Assembly: GCA_026646875.1 (NCBI GenBank) | Contig: JAPKHL010000015.1 | Coordinates: 1 to 39,387 of the forward strand | DNA from: Rhodocyclaceae bacterium | Lineage (GTDB): Bacteria; Pseudomonadota; Gammaproteobacteria; Burkholderiales; Rhodocyclaceae | Length of the DNA stretch: 39,387 nt | Reading direction: 5' to 3' | Shown: positions 7,645-16,517 of the stretch, in pieces | How the letters are laid out: every line of letters starts with the position of its first letter | Numbering within the stretch: the stretch's first letter is position 1 | Position numbers and translations under genes: made by a program | The notes under the pieces: model-generated | Databases searched by the model: none | Seen by the model: only the letters and a program-made list of their open reading frames with translations | Told to the model about the DNA's origin: nothing

Positions 7645-10600
7645 ATGATTCCCGAGAGAATCGCCGCCGCTCTGCCGGCTGGCGGAAAAGCCCGGCGTTA
7701 CGCAGCGCGCCTGGCGATCGTCTTCGGCGTGCTGGTGCTGCTCGGCTTCTTCGTCCTGCCGCCGGTCGTCCGCGCGCAGCTCGTCGCACGGCTGGGCGAG
7801 GCCCTGCAGCGGGAGGTCGCGGTCGAGCGCGTTCGCTTCAATCCCTTCATGCTTTCGCTGACCGTCGAGGGGCTGCGCGTGCGCGAGCACGGCAGCGAGA
7901 CGGTGGTTGCGGGCTTCGACCGTCTCTATGCCAATTTCCAGCTTTCCTCGCTGCTGCGCGGCGGGCCGGTGGTCAGCGAGCTGAGCCTCGACGGGCCGCA
8001 GCTGCGGATCGTCCGCCAGCCCGACCGGCGCTATAACTTTTCCGATCTGCTCGAGCGCCAGGCCGCGCCGCCGGCCGCCGATGCGCCGTTGCCGCGTTTT
8101 TCGCTGGCCAACATCCGCGTGAGCAACGGCCGCATCGATTTCGACGACCGCTTGTTCGACGAACAGCACGCGCTGGCCGGCATCACGCTGGGCCTGCCTT
8201 TCCTTTCGAGCTTGCCGCATCACCTCGAATCCTTCGTCGAGCCGGCCTTCGCCGCCACCCTCGACGGTTCGCCGATCGAACTCAAGGGGCGCAGCAAGCC
8301 TTTCGCCGATTCGACCGAGAGCGAGCTACAGCTGGCGGTCGACGATCTGCAGCTGGCGCAATACCTCGATTATCTGCCGCTGGCCGTGCCGGCGCGACTG
8401 ACCGGCGGCGCACTCGACAGCGACCTGACCCTGCGCTTCCGCCAGGCCGCGGACGCACCGGCGACGATCAGCCTGGCCGGCAGCCTGGCGCTCAAGGGGC
8501 TGGCGGTCGAGGAGGCGGACGGGCAGGCGCTGCTGGCCTTCGAGCGGCTCGACCTGACGCTCGGCAGTCTCGATCTGCCGGCCCGGCAGGCGCGCATCGA
8601 CCGTGTGGCGCTGCTGGCGCCGGTGGTGCATGCACGGGCGACGACGCAGGGCGCGCTGAACTGGCGCACCTTGCTGTCCGGCACGCAAGCCCCTCCGGCG
8701 GCGCCCGCTGCAGCGGCCTCGCCGGCGGCGGCGCCCGCTGCAGCGGCCTCGCCGGCGGCGGCGCCCGCATTCTCCTGGACGCTCGGCGAGGCGAGCATCG
8801 CGCGCGGCACGGTGCACTGGCTGGACGAGACCGGGCCGCAGCCCCTGCGCGCGACGCTCGACGAAATCGAGGCCTCGTTGCGCGGGCTCGGCGGCGGGAA
8901 ATCCGCCGAGCCCGCGACCTTCGATCTCGCCCTGCGCGTTGCGGCCGGCGATGCCCTGGTCGCCGAACGGGTCGCGCTGGGCAAGGGCGAGCTCGATCTG
9001 GCCGGACGGCGGCTTTCGCTCGGTGAAGTCGTCGTGCAGGGCCTGTCGGCGCGCGCGCGTCGCGCCGCCGACGGCAGCGTGGCCTGGCTGCGGGCGCCAG
9101 CACTGCGCGACACGCCGCCGGACGATGGCGCGGCCCCGTGGCGGCTGCAGCTTCCCAGCCTGCGCACCGAGAATGCCTCCCTGCGCTTCGACGACCGCGC
9201 GGTGACGCCGTCGGTCACGCAGAGCGTGCACAAGCTCGCGTTGACGGCGAGCGGCATCGATACCGCCGCCGACGCCCCGGCCGAGGTGTCGCTGCGCTTC
9301 GGTCTCAACCGGCGCGGCGATGTGGCGGCCAGCGGCCGGATCGGGCTGGCGCCGCTGACCGTCGCGCTGGCGCTCGACCTCAAGGCGATCGAGCTGCTGC
9401 CGCTGCAGGCCTATTTCACCGACCGGCTGAACATCGCGGTGACGCGCGGCCAGCTGGCACTCAAGGGCGATCTGTCGCTGGCGCTCGGGGAGACCCTGCG
9501 CGGCGGCTTCCGGGGGCAGGCCACGGTGGGCGATTTCCATGCCGTGGACAAGCCGAACTCGGCCGATTTCCTGAAGTGGAAATCCTTCCACCTGGGCGGC
9601 ATCGATGCGCGCCTGGGGCCGGATTCGCTGAACATTGCCGAGGTCGCGCTCAGCGATTTCTTTGCCCGCGTGATCGTGAGTCCGGAAGGGCGGCTCAACC
9701 TGATGCACATCGTCCGGCGGGAGACGGATGGGGCCGGAGCGGTGGCCGGAGCGGAAGGCACGACGGCGGCCGGGGCCGTCGAGCGGCGCGCGGGCGAGGC
9801 TGCCGCGCCGCTTCCCGCGCGGGCGTCGCCCGCACTGCCGCTGCGCATCGACAAGGTGACGCTGCAGGGGGGCAGCGTCAATTTCACCGACAACTTCGTC
9901 AAACCCAACTATTCGGCAAACCTGCGCGCCATCGGCGGCAGTGTCAGCGGCCTCTCGTCGGCGCAGGACAGCGTCGCCACGCTGTCCCTGCGCGGCAGCT
10001 ATGACGATATCGCGCCGCTGCGCATCGAGGCCCGCCTCAACCCGCTGGCAAGCAAACCCTTCCTCGATCTCGACGCCGATGTGAAGGGCATCGAGCTGAC
10101 CCCGTTCTCGCCGTATTCGGGCAAGTACGCCGGCTACGCCATCGAGAAGGGCAAGCTCTCGCTGTTCGTCAAATACCGCATCGAGGACCAGCGGCTCACT
10201 GCCGAGAACCGTGTCTTCCTCGATCAGTTGACCTTCGGTGCGCCGGTGGAGAGTCCCTCGGCGACCCGGCTGCCGGTAACGCTGGCGGTCGCGTTGCTGA
10301 AGAACCGGCGCGGCGAGATCGACATCAACCTGCCGATTTCCGGTTCGCTCGACGATCCCGAATTCAGCGTCGGCGGGCTGGTCGTCAAGGTCATCGTCAA
10401 TCTGTTCGTGAAGGCCGTCACCTCACCCTTCGCGCTGCTTGGCTCGCTCTTCGGGGGCGGCGAGGAGCTGTCCTTCCTGACCTTCCCGGAGGGGCGCCAC
10501 ACACTCGACGCGGCGGCGCAGCAGCGCCTCGAGGCGCTGGCCCGGGCGCTGCAGGACCGGCCCGCCCTCAAGCTCGAGATCGACGGTCACGCCGATCCCG

Positions 10601-11049
10601 AGCGCGACCGCGAGGGCCTGAAGCTGGCGCTGCTGGATGCCCGGGTGCGCACGCTCAAGCGCGACGATCTGGTGAAGAAGGGGGTCGAGGCCGGCTCCGC
10701 CGACGACATCGCGGTCGAGCCGGCCGAATACCCGGGACTGCTCGCGCGGGTCTACCGTGCGGAGAAGTTTCCCAAGCCGCGCAATCTCGTGGGCTTCGTC
10801 AAGGACCTGCCGGTGGCGGAGATGGAGAAGCTGATCGTCACGCATACCCAGGTCGACGAGGAGGCGCTGCGCGCGCTGGCGACCCGCCGCGCGCAGGCGG
10901 CGCGCGACTGGCTGGTGACGCGCGGCGGGGTGCCGGCCGAGCGCATCTTCCTGCGCCCGGTCACGCTCGAGGCGCGCGCCGGTGCCGGCAATGGCGGCGA
11001 GGCTGGCGAGAGCCGCAGCCCGAGCCGCGTCGACTTCTCGCTGAAGTAG
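7645..11049 (+). CDS. DUF748 (AsmA-like) envelope protein with OmpA-like C-terminal region
   Basis: This is a very long envelope protein (1134 residues) of the DUF748 family, related to AsmA/YhdP-type proteins that bridge inner and outer membrane; the precise function is unknown. One N-terminal membrane segment (about 22-41) precedes a large periplasmic region of repeated beta-rich AsmA/DUF748 units. The C-terminal part (about 940-1120) has an OmpA-like LEIDGHADPERDREGLK segment and later RAQAARDWLVTRGGVPAERI, separated by an insertion. Two low-complexity linkers occur: an Ala/Pro stretch with a 30-base tandem repeat (residues 353-372) and a Gly/Ala/Glu stretch near 700-725. ATG 7645 has GAGG six bases upstream; an in-frame start at 7522 exists but puts non-membrane sequence ahead of the membrane segment. 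rmuC begins 33 bases after its stop, suggesting co-transcription. Confidence 0.88.
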   Translation: MIPERIAAALPAGGKARRYAARLAIVFGVLVLLGFFVLPPVVRAQLVARLGEALQREVAVERVRFNPFMLSLTVEGLRVREHGSETVVAGFDRLYANFQLSSLLRGGPVVSELSLDGPQLRIVRQPDRRYNFSDLLERQAAPPAADAPLPRFSLANIRVSNGRIDFDDRLFDEQHALAGITLGLPFLSSLPHHLESFVEPAFAATLDGSPIELKGRSKPFADSTESELQLAVDDLQLAQYLDYLPLAVPARLTGGALDSDLTLRFRQAADAPATISLAGSLALKGLAVEEADGQALLAFERLDLTLGSLDLPARQARIDRVALLAPVVHARATTQGALNWRTLLSGTQAPPAAPAAAASPAAAPAAAASPAAAPAFSWTLGEASIARGTVHWLDETGPQPLRATLDEIEASLRGLGGGKSAEPATFDLALRVAAGDALVAERVALGKGELDLAGRRLSLGEVVVQGLSARARRAADGSVAWLRAPALRDTPPDDGAAPWRLQLPSLRTENASLRFDDRAVTPSVTQSVHKLALTASGIDTAADAPAEVSLRFGLNRRGDVAASGRIGLAPLTVALALDLKAIELLPLQAYFTDRLNIAVTRGQLALKGDLSLALGETLRGGFRGQATVGDFHAVDKPNSADFLKWKSFHLGGIDARLGPDSLNIAEVALSDFFARVIVSPEGRLNLMHIVRRETDGAGAVAGAEGTTAAGAVERRAGEAAAPLPARASPALPLRIDKVTLQGGSVNFTDNFVKPNYSANLRAIGGSVSGLSSAQDSVATLSLRGSYDDIAPLRIEARLNPLASKPFLDLDADVKGIELTPFSPYSGKYAGYAIEKGKLSLFVKYRIEDQRLTAENRVFLDQLTFGAPVESPSATRLPVTLAVALLKNRRGEIDINLPISGSLDDPEFSVGGLVVKVIVNLFVKAVTSPFALLGSLFGGGEELSFLTFPEGRHTLDAAAQQRLEALARALQDRPALKLEIDGHADPERDREGLKLALLDARVRTLKRDDLVKKGVEAGSADDIAVEPAEYPGLLARVYRAEKFPKPRNLVGFVKDLPVAEMEKLIVTHTQVDEEALRALATRRAQAARDWLVTRGGVPAERIFLRPVTLEARAGAGNGGEAGESRSPSRVDFSLK
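8701..8769 (+). repeat. 30-base tandem repeat, two full copies plus 9 bases, inside the DUF748 gene
   Basis: The 30-base unit at 8701-8730 recurs identically at 8731-8760 and starts a third time for nine bases. It encodes APAAAASPAA twice (residues 353-372). The unit is a whole number of codons, so copy-number change would keep the frame and only alter linker length. It is a plausible slippage site. Confidence 0.95.
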
Positions 11050-11082
11050 TGGCGCGGCGCAACAACACGGAAAAGGAATGCA

Positions 11083-12690
11083 ATGAACGTTGCGAACGAG
11101 TTGAACGGGTGGCTCGGATGGACCATCCCGGTACTGCTGCTGCTCGTGCTGGTGTCGCTGGGCGTGCAGCTGGCGTTGTGGCGCGGGCGTGGCCGGGACG
11201 ATGTCCTGGCGCGCACCGAGCCGATGTTCCGTGCCCTGGAGTCGGGACTGGAGCGGCTCGAGCGCGAGCTGCGCGAGGAACTCGCGCGCAGCCGCCAGGA
11301 GTCCGCGCTGGCGGCGCGCGGCGGCCGCGAGGAGCAGGCGCAGTCGCTCGAGCGGCTGGCCGCCACGCTGGCCGAGCGGCTGGTCCAGCTCGGTACCCTG
11401 CAGGCACAGCAGCTCGATGCCTTCGCGCAGCAGCTGGCGCGCCAGACGCAGGGCGGCGAGGCGCGCGGCGAGCAGTTGCGGCAGGCGGTCGAGACGCGCC
11501 TTACGGCGCTGCAGCAGGAAAACGCGACGCGGCTGGAGGAAATGCGCAGGACCGTGGACGAGAAGCTGCATGTCACCCTCGACCGGCTGGCGAGTACGCT
11601 GTCCGATCGCCTGGTGCAGCTGGGAACCCTGCAGGCGCAGCAGCTCGATGCCTTCGCGCAGCAGCTGGCGCGCCAGACGCAGGGCAGCGAGGCACGTGCC
11701 GAGCAGCTGCGGCAGGCGGTCGAGGCGCGCCTGACGGCGATCCAGCAGGAGAATGCGGCCAAGCTCGAGGAAATGCGCAAGACCGTGGACGAGAAACTGC
11801 ACGCCACGCTGGAGCAGCGGCTCGGCGATTCCTTCCGGCTGGTCAGCGAGCGGCTGGAGCAGGTGCATCGCGGGCTGGGCGAGATGCAGACGCTCGCGGC
11901 CGGCGTCGGCGACCTGAAGAAGGTGCTGACCAACGTGAAGACGCGCGGCACCTGGGGCGAGGTGCAGCTCGAGGCGCTGCTCGAGCAGGTGCTGACCGCC
12001 GAGCAGTACGAGAAGAACGTGGCGACGCGGCCGAAGGCTGGCGAGCGGGTCGAGTTCGCCATCCGCCTGCCGGGCAACGGCGATGGCGGCCAGGTCTGGC
12101 TGCCGATCGACGCCAAGTTCCCGCTCGAGGACTACCAGCGCCTGGTCGAGGCGCAGGAGCGGGCCGATCCGGCGGCGGTCGAGCTGGCCGCGCGGGCGCT
12201 GGAAATGCGCCTGCGCGACGAGGCGAAAACCATCCGCGACAAGTACGTCGAACCGCCGCACACCACCGATTTCGCGATCCTCTACCTGCCGACCGAGGGG
12301 CTCTACGCCGAGGCGCTGCGTCGGCCGGGGCTGGCCGACACGCTGCAGCGCGAGAGCCGCGTCAGCATCGCCGGTCCGACGACCCTGGCGGCGCTGCTGA
12401 ACAGCCTGCAGATGGGCTTCCGCACGCTGGCCATCGAAAAGCGCTCGTCGGAGGTGTGGGCCGTGCTCGGTGCGATCAAGACCGAATTCGGCAAGTTCGG
12501 CGAAGCGCTCGACGCGACGCGCAAGAAGCTCGAGCAGGCGACCAAGAGCATCGATGCCGCTGGCGTGCGCACGCGCCAGATCGAGCGCAAGCTGCGCGGT
12601 GTGGAGGCCCTGCCGGCGGCCGAGGCGCAGCTGCAGCTGGGGGCGCTGGAGGAATTCGAGAGCGTGGCCACCGACGAGGCGGCGACGTGA
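11083..12690 (+). CDS. rmuC: DNA recombination protein RmuC with a duplicated coiled coil
   Basis: RmuC-family proteins limit DNA inversions at short inverted repeats and have a restriction-endonuclease-like core; the biochemical activity is not well settled. The product (535 residues) has an N-terminal membrane segment (about 13-33), a long coiled coil (about 45-265) and the conserved RmuC core (about 265-500). The core shows VKTRGTWGEVQLEALLEQ, VEFAIRLPG, the WLPIDAKFPLEDY motif and IAGPTTLAALLNSLQMGF. The coiled coil contains a near-perfect tandem duplication of 77 residues (92-168 and 169-245), listed separately. AAGGAA lies six bases before ATG 11083. The stop overlaps the next gene's GTG. 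Confidence 0.95.
   Translation: MNVANELNGWLGWTIPVLLLLVLVSLGVQLALWRGRGRDDVLARTEPMFRALESGLERLERELREELARSRQESALAARGGREEQAQSLERLAATLAERLVQLGTLQAQQLDAFAQQLARQTQGGEARGEQLRQAVETRLTALQQENATRLEEMRRTVDEKLHVTLDRLASTLSDRLVQLGTLQAQQLDAFAQQLARQTQGSEARAEQLRQAVEARLTAIQQENAAKLEEMRKTVDEKLHATLEQRLGDSFRLVSERLEQVHRGLGEMQTLAAGVGDLKKVLTNVKTRGTWGEVQLEALLEQVLTAEQYEKNVATRPKAGERVEFAIRLPGNGDGGQVWLPIDAKFPLEDYQRLVEAQERADPAAVELAARALEMRLRDEAKTIRDKYVEPPHTTDFAILYLPTEGLYAEALRRPGLADTLQRESRVSIAGPTTLAALLNSLQMGFRTLAIEKRSSEVWAVLGAIKTEFGKFGEALDATRKKLEQATKSIDAAGVRTRQIERKLRGVEALPAAEAQLQLGALEEFESVATDEAAT
11356..11817 (+). repeat. 231-base tandem duplication inside rmuC (77 residues, 11 heptads)
   Basis: Bases 11356-11586 and 11587-11817 encode two adjacent 77-residue units that are 64/77 identical by hand alignment. 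Both contain QLGTLQAQQLDAF and EEMR(R/K)TVDEKLH. Most differences are conservative. Seventy-seven residues equal exactly eleven heptads, so the duplication lengthens the coiled coil without shifting its register. Confidence 0.95.
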
Positions 12691-13124
12691 GCGATTTGCG
12701 GGCGGCGCTGGCGGTCGCCTATGCGGCCACGCGCTACTGCGTGGATACACCGGCCGGTCGTTTCGCGCTGCGTGCCGGCCAGCCGTTGCCGCCGGCCTTC
12801 GCCGCCTGGTTGCGCGCGCAGGGGACGCCCTGCTGGGCCGTGCTGACTGCCTGCAACCCCGGTTCGCAGCGCCTGCCGGACGCGCTCAACGCGGCGGCCA
12901 ACCGGGCGCTGGCGGACGCAGCGGCGCAGGCCGGCTGCCCCGTTTTCCCGGCGTGCAACGTCGCCGAACGGGGTGACTGGCCGGACGAGCCGGGCTTCCT
13001 GCTGCTCGCCGCCGAGGCTGGCGTGCTGCGCGCGCTGGGCCGGCGGTTCGCACAGGCGGCGCTGCTGGGCGGGCAGGGCGATGAAGCCCCTGACCTCGTC
13101 TGGCTGGATCCGCCTGCGGAGTGA
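12687..13124 (+). CDS. DUF3293 domain protein
   Basis: This is a small soluble protein of 145 residues of unknown function. It resembles DUF3293: AYAATRYCVDTP near the N-terminus, a WAVLTACNPGSQRL motif around residue 50, and a conserved Asn-rich segment after it. It starts at GTG 12687, overlapping the rmuC stop as GTGA, with GAGG about nine bases upstream inside rmuC. Translational coupling to rmuC is therefore likely. I cannot assign a biochemical role; there is no membrane segment or signal peptide. Confidence 0.75.
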   Translation: MSDLRAALAVAYAATRYCVDTPAGRFALRAGQPLPPAFAAWLRAQGTPCWAVLTACNPGSQRLPDALNAAANRALADAAAQAGCPVFPACNVAERGDWPDEPGFLLLAAEAGVLRALGRRFAQAALLGGQGDEAPDLVWLDPPAE

Positions 13125-13262
13125 GGTCAGCGGAACAGTCTGCCCTCGGCTGTGCATTCGGTCACGTTTCCGGCCCGAATCCGGAGGGCGACGGCGGTCG
13201 GCGGGTGTCGGTTTTACCCGAAAGCGCCTAGAATGATACTAATACTAAAGTGATATGCAGCC

Positions 13263-15668
13263 ATGGCCAAGCACGTGGGACGTTTCCAGATCATCCGCGA
13301 ACTGGGGCGCGGGGCGCAGAGTGTGGTCTATCTCGCGCACGATCCGCACCTCGAGCGCGAGGTGGCGATCAAGACCCTGCATTTCTCGCAGCCCGACCCC
13401 GCGCAGAACGCGCGTCTGCTGGCCGAGGCGCGCACGGTCAGCCAGTTGCGCCATCCCAACGTGGTGCCGATCTTCGAGGCGGGCGAGGAGGCAGGGGATC
13501 TCTACCTGGCCTTCGAGTACGTGCCGGGCAAGAATCTGGGCGAGTACCTGAAGGCGAGCGGCGCGCTGTCGCCGGTGCGGGCGATCACGGTGATGCGTCC
13601 GATCCTCGATGCGATCGCGCATGCCCATGCGGCCGGCATCATTCACCGCGACCTTAAGCCGAGCAATATCCTGATCGATGACGACGGCGTACCGCACGTG
13701 ATGGATTTCGGAATCGCCGCCCGCATCGATGCGCCCAACCGCGACGGCGAGCATTTCACCGGCACGCCCGCCTACATGGCGCCGGAGTACATCACCGGGC
13801 GGGTGATCGGCGAGGGGACCGACGTCTTCGCCGCCGGCCTCGTCTTCTTCGAACTGCTCACCGGACGGCGCGCCGTCCAGGGCAGCGATGTGTATCACGT
13901 GATGAACCGCCTGGCCAACGAGGACATCGTGCTGCCCGACGATGGCAGCCTGAGTCTGGACGACCGCATCGCCGGGGTGCTGCTGAAGGCGCTGTCGCGC
14001 GATCCGGGGGCGCGCTACGCCAGCGCGACGCAGATGCGCGACGCGCTCGACGCCTACCTTTCGCCCGACGAGGCGCCGGGGGCCGCCGACGGCCGGCAGA
14101 GCACGATCGATTTCCTGCTCCGCCGGATGCGCCACAAGAGCGATTTTCCGGCACTCTCCGAGTCGGTCAGCGCGATCAACAAGATCACCAGCTCGGACCG
14201 GGAGAGCATCGCGCAGCTCTCCTCGTCGATCCTCAAGGATTTCTCGCTGACCAACAAGATCCTGCGCCTCGTCAATTCGGCCTATTACCGGCAGGCCGGC
14301 GGCGGCAGCATCAGCACCGTCTCGCGCGCCGTGCTGGTGCTCGGGTTCGACGCGGTGCGCAACATCGCGGTGACCGTCCTGCTGTTCGAGCACCTGCAGA
14401 ACAAGGGCAACGCCAACCAGCTGAAGGATGAGTTCCTGCGCGCCAATCTCGCCGGCATCCTGGCGCGCGACATCGGCAACCGGATGTCGGCGCACGATAC
14501 CGAGCAGGCCTTCATCTGCGCGATGTTCCACAACCTCGGCCGCCTGCTCTGCCAGTATTACTTCCCCGAGGAAAGCGAGGAAATCCGCAAGCTGCAGCAG
14601 CAGAAACCCGGCAGCGAGGAGAGCGTGGTCCTGCAGGTGCTGGGCATTTCCTTCGAGGAGCTGGGGATCGGGATCGCGCGCACCTGGGGATTCCCGCCGC
14701 TGATCGTCGGCAGCATGCGCAAGCTGCCCGGGGGCAACGTGCGCAAGCCGGCCACGCCGGAGGACCGGCTGCGGGTGCTCTCGGGCTTTTCGAACGAGCT
14801 CTGCCGGCTGATCGCCGAGACGGCGCCGGAAGACCGCCAGAAGGAGTTGCGCAAGCTGAGCGCCCGCTTCGGCGAGAGCGTGCCGCTGTCCGAACAGGAA
14901 CTGCGGCAGACCATGGAAAAATCGTTCGAGGCCGTCGCCCAGTTCGCCGGCATCATCCACCTCAACCTGCAGCAGACCAGCTTCGGTCGCCAGATCCGTG
15001 CCTGGAACGGGGGGCGTAGCCCCGCCGGCAATGATGCGGAGACCTTCGCCGGCGGCGACAGCCTGTCGGGGACCGCGCTGGCCGATGCCGTTCCGGCGGG
15101 GGCGGCCGGTGCACCGCCGGGCAGCGGGGAGGCGGGCGAGGCCGCGGCGGCGGGAGCGGCCGAAGCGATCCTCACGGCAGGCATCCAGGACATCAGCAAC
15201 ACCCTGGTCGAGGATTTCCGGCTCAACGACGTGCTGCGCATCATCCTGGAGACGATGTACCGGGCCAAGGGATTCAAGCGGGTGATCCTGTGCATCCGGG
15301 ACGCCAAGAAGAACACCATGACCGGCCGCTTCGGCTTCGGGCCGGACGCGCCGGAAATCGCCAAGCGCTTCAATTTCCCGCTGTCGTTCACGCCGGACAT
15401 CTTTCATGCGGCGTTGTCGAAGGGGGTCGATATCCTGATCAGCGACACCAATGACGCCAAGATCGCCGCTCGCATTCCGGAGTGGTTCCGCAAGGGCATC
15501 GCGGCCGGGACCTTCGTTCTCTTTCCCCTGTGCGTGAAGGGCAATCCGGTCGCCATGATCTACGCCGACCGGGACCTGGCCGGCGAGATCGTGATTCCGG
15601 AGAAGGAACTGGCTCTGCTGCGCACCCTGCGCAATCAGGCGGTGCTGGCGATCAAGCAGGCCGGCTGA
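13263..15668 (+). CDS. Ser/Thr protein kinase fused to an HDOD domain and a GAF-like domain
   Basis: This 801-residue cytoplasmic signalling protein joins three modules. The Hanks-type kinase (about 8-268) looks active: GRGAQSV loop (15-21), VAIK with K37, E55, HRDLKPSN (128-135, catalytic D130), DFG with D148 and APE (173-175). The HDOD domain (about 282-490) has the family hallmarks FPALSES, LVNSAYY and AVLVLGFDAVRN; the metal-type HD pair is replaced by FHNLG, as is usual in HDOD. An Ala/Gly-rich linker (about 605-635) leads to a GAF-like domain (about 640-800) containing FPLCVKGNPVAMIYADRD. There are no membrane segments. The gene stands alone after a 138-base gap with a TAGAAT -10-like box at 13229. 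Its substrate and the GAF ligand cannot be read from sequence. Confidence 0.93.
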   Translation: MAKHVGRFQIIRELGRGAQSVVYLAHDPHLEREVAIKTLHFSQPDPAQNARLLAEARTVSQLRHPNVVPIFEAGEEAGDLYLAFEYVPGKNLGEYLKASGALSPVRAITVMRPILDAIAHAHAAGIIHRDLKPSNILIDDDGVPHVMDFGIAARIDAPNRDGEHFTGTPAYMAPEYITGRVIGEGTDVFAAGLVFFELLTGRRAVQGSDVYHVMNRLANEDIVLPDDGSLSLDDRIAGVLLKALSRDPGARYASATQMRDALDAYLSPDEAPGAADGRQSTIDFLLRRMRHKSDFPALSESVSAINKITSSDRESIAQLSSSILKDFSLTNKILRLVNSAYYRQAGGGSISTVSRAVLVLGFDAVRNIAVTVLLFEHLQNKGNANQLKDEFLRANLAGILARDIGNRMSAHDTEQAFICAMFHNLGRLLCQYYFPEESEEIRKLQQQKPGSEESVVLQVLGISFEELGIGIARTWGFPPLIVGSMRKLPGGNVRKPATPEDRLRVLSGFSNELCRLIAETAPEDRQKELRKLSARFGESVPLSEQELRQTMEKSFEAVAQFAGIIHLNLQQTSFGRQIRAWNGGRSPAGNDAETFAGGDSLSGTALADAVPAGAAGAPPGSGEAGEAAAAGAAEAILTAGIQDISNTLVEDFRLNDVLRIILETMYRAKGFKRVILCIRDAKKNTMTGRFGFGPDAPEIAKRFNFPLSFTPDIFHAALSKGVDILISDTNDAKIAARIPEWFRKGIAAGTFVLFPLCVKGNPVAMIYADRDLAGEIVIPEKELALLRTLRNQAVLAIKQAG

Positions 15669-15674
15669 ACGTGA

Positions 15675-15706
15675 GCGGCCGGGCAGTCGGGGCCGCCCGC
15701 GGCCGC
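15675..15706. terminator. GC-rich hairpin between convergent kinase and bamD genes
   Basis: Arms GCGGCCG (15675-15681) and CGGCCGC (15700-15706) flank an inner sequence that can pair further (GGGC with GCCC). It sits in the 51-base gap between two gene ends. No T-run follows, so factor-independent termination is doubtful. Confidence 0.3.
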
Positions 15707-15719
15707 GCTTGCCGGATGC

Positions 15720-16517
15720 TTACCAGAGTTTCCACCAGGGCTCGACGCGTTCGAGCCCGCGCACGTAGTAGTGGCTCTGCGGGAAGTTCTTGCGCATCAC
15801 CCGCTCGGCGTCGTTGCGCAGGTCGGTCATGCCCAGGGCATCGTAGCCCTTGACCATGACGAACAGGGCTTCCTCGATGGCCGGGGTGTCCGGGTAGTTC
15901 TTGAGCGCGTACTGCGCGCGATTGACCGCTGCGAGGTAGGCGCCGCGCTTCATGTAGTAGCGGGCCACATGCACCTCGTGCGAGGCGAGGGCGTTCACCA
16001 GATATTTCATGCGCGCGACGCTGTCCGGTGCGTACTTGCTGTCCGGGAAGCGGGCCACCAGTTCCTTGAAGGCATCGAAGGATTCACGCGCGCCCTTGGG
16101 ATCGCGCTCGGTCATGTCCTGGTTGGCGATGTTGCCAAGCAGGCCGAGATCCTCATTGAAATTCACCAGTCCGCGCAGGTAATACACGTAATCGACGTGT
16201 GGATGGTTCGGGTGCAGCTTGATGAAGCGCTCGCAGGCCGCGATCGCCGAAGCCGGCTCGCCGGTCTTCCAGTAGGCGTAGGCCACCTCGATCTGGGCCT
16301 GCTGGGCAAAGCGGCCGTAGGGGTAGCGCGACTCGAGCTTCTCGAAGTACCTGATCGCCTTGTCGTAGGCGCCGTCGGTCATCGCTTCCTTGGCTTCCGC
16401 GTACAGCTTGTTGGCCGTCCAGCCGACGGTTTCGTCCTTCTGCTCGGGCAACAACCCGCAACCGGCCAGGGCGGTCGCGAGGAAAAGCGCTGCGATAACC
16501 GCTAAACTACGCATCAT
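15720..16517 (-). CDS. bamD: Outer-membrane assembly lipoprotein BamD
   Basis: BamD is the essential lipoprotein partner of BamA in the machine that inserts beta-barrel proteins into the outer membrane. The product (265 residues) has a lipoprotein signal ending in the lipobox LAGC (C20). It is followed by TPR-like repeats: YAEAKEAM..YDKAIRYFEKLESRYPYGRFAQQAQIEVAYAYWK, HPHVDYVYYLRGL, and FKELVARFPDSKYAPDS. Length is typical. Three ATG codons lie close together (16523, 16517, 16514); 16517 has GGA six bases ahead and is used here. The gene diverges from rluD with overlapping start codons, and a TATAAT box lies upstream inside rluD. Confidence 0.95.
   Translation of the reverse strand: MMRSLAVIAALFLATALAGCGLLPEQKDETVGWTANKLYAEAKEAMTDGAYDKAIRYFEKLESRYPYGRFAQQAQIEVAYAYWKTGEPASAIAACERFIKLHPNHPHVDYVYYLRGLVNFNEDLGLLGNIANQDMTERDPKGARESFDAFKELVARFPDSKYAPDSVARMKYLVNALASHEVHVARYYMKRGAYLAAVNRAQYALKNYPDTPAIEEALFVMVKGYDALGMTDLRNDAERVMRKNFPQSHYYVRGLERVEPWWKLW

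Noticed and set aside
13201..13262. Full promoter for the kinase-HDOD gene
   Set aside because: TAGAAT at 13229-13234 is a good -10, but no -35 stands 16-18 bases upstream, so I did not list a promoter.
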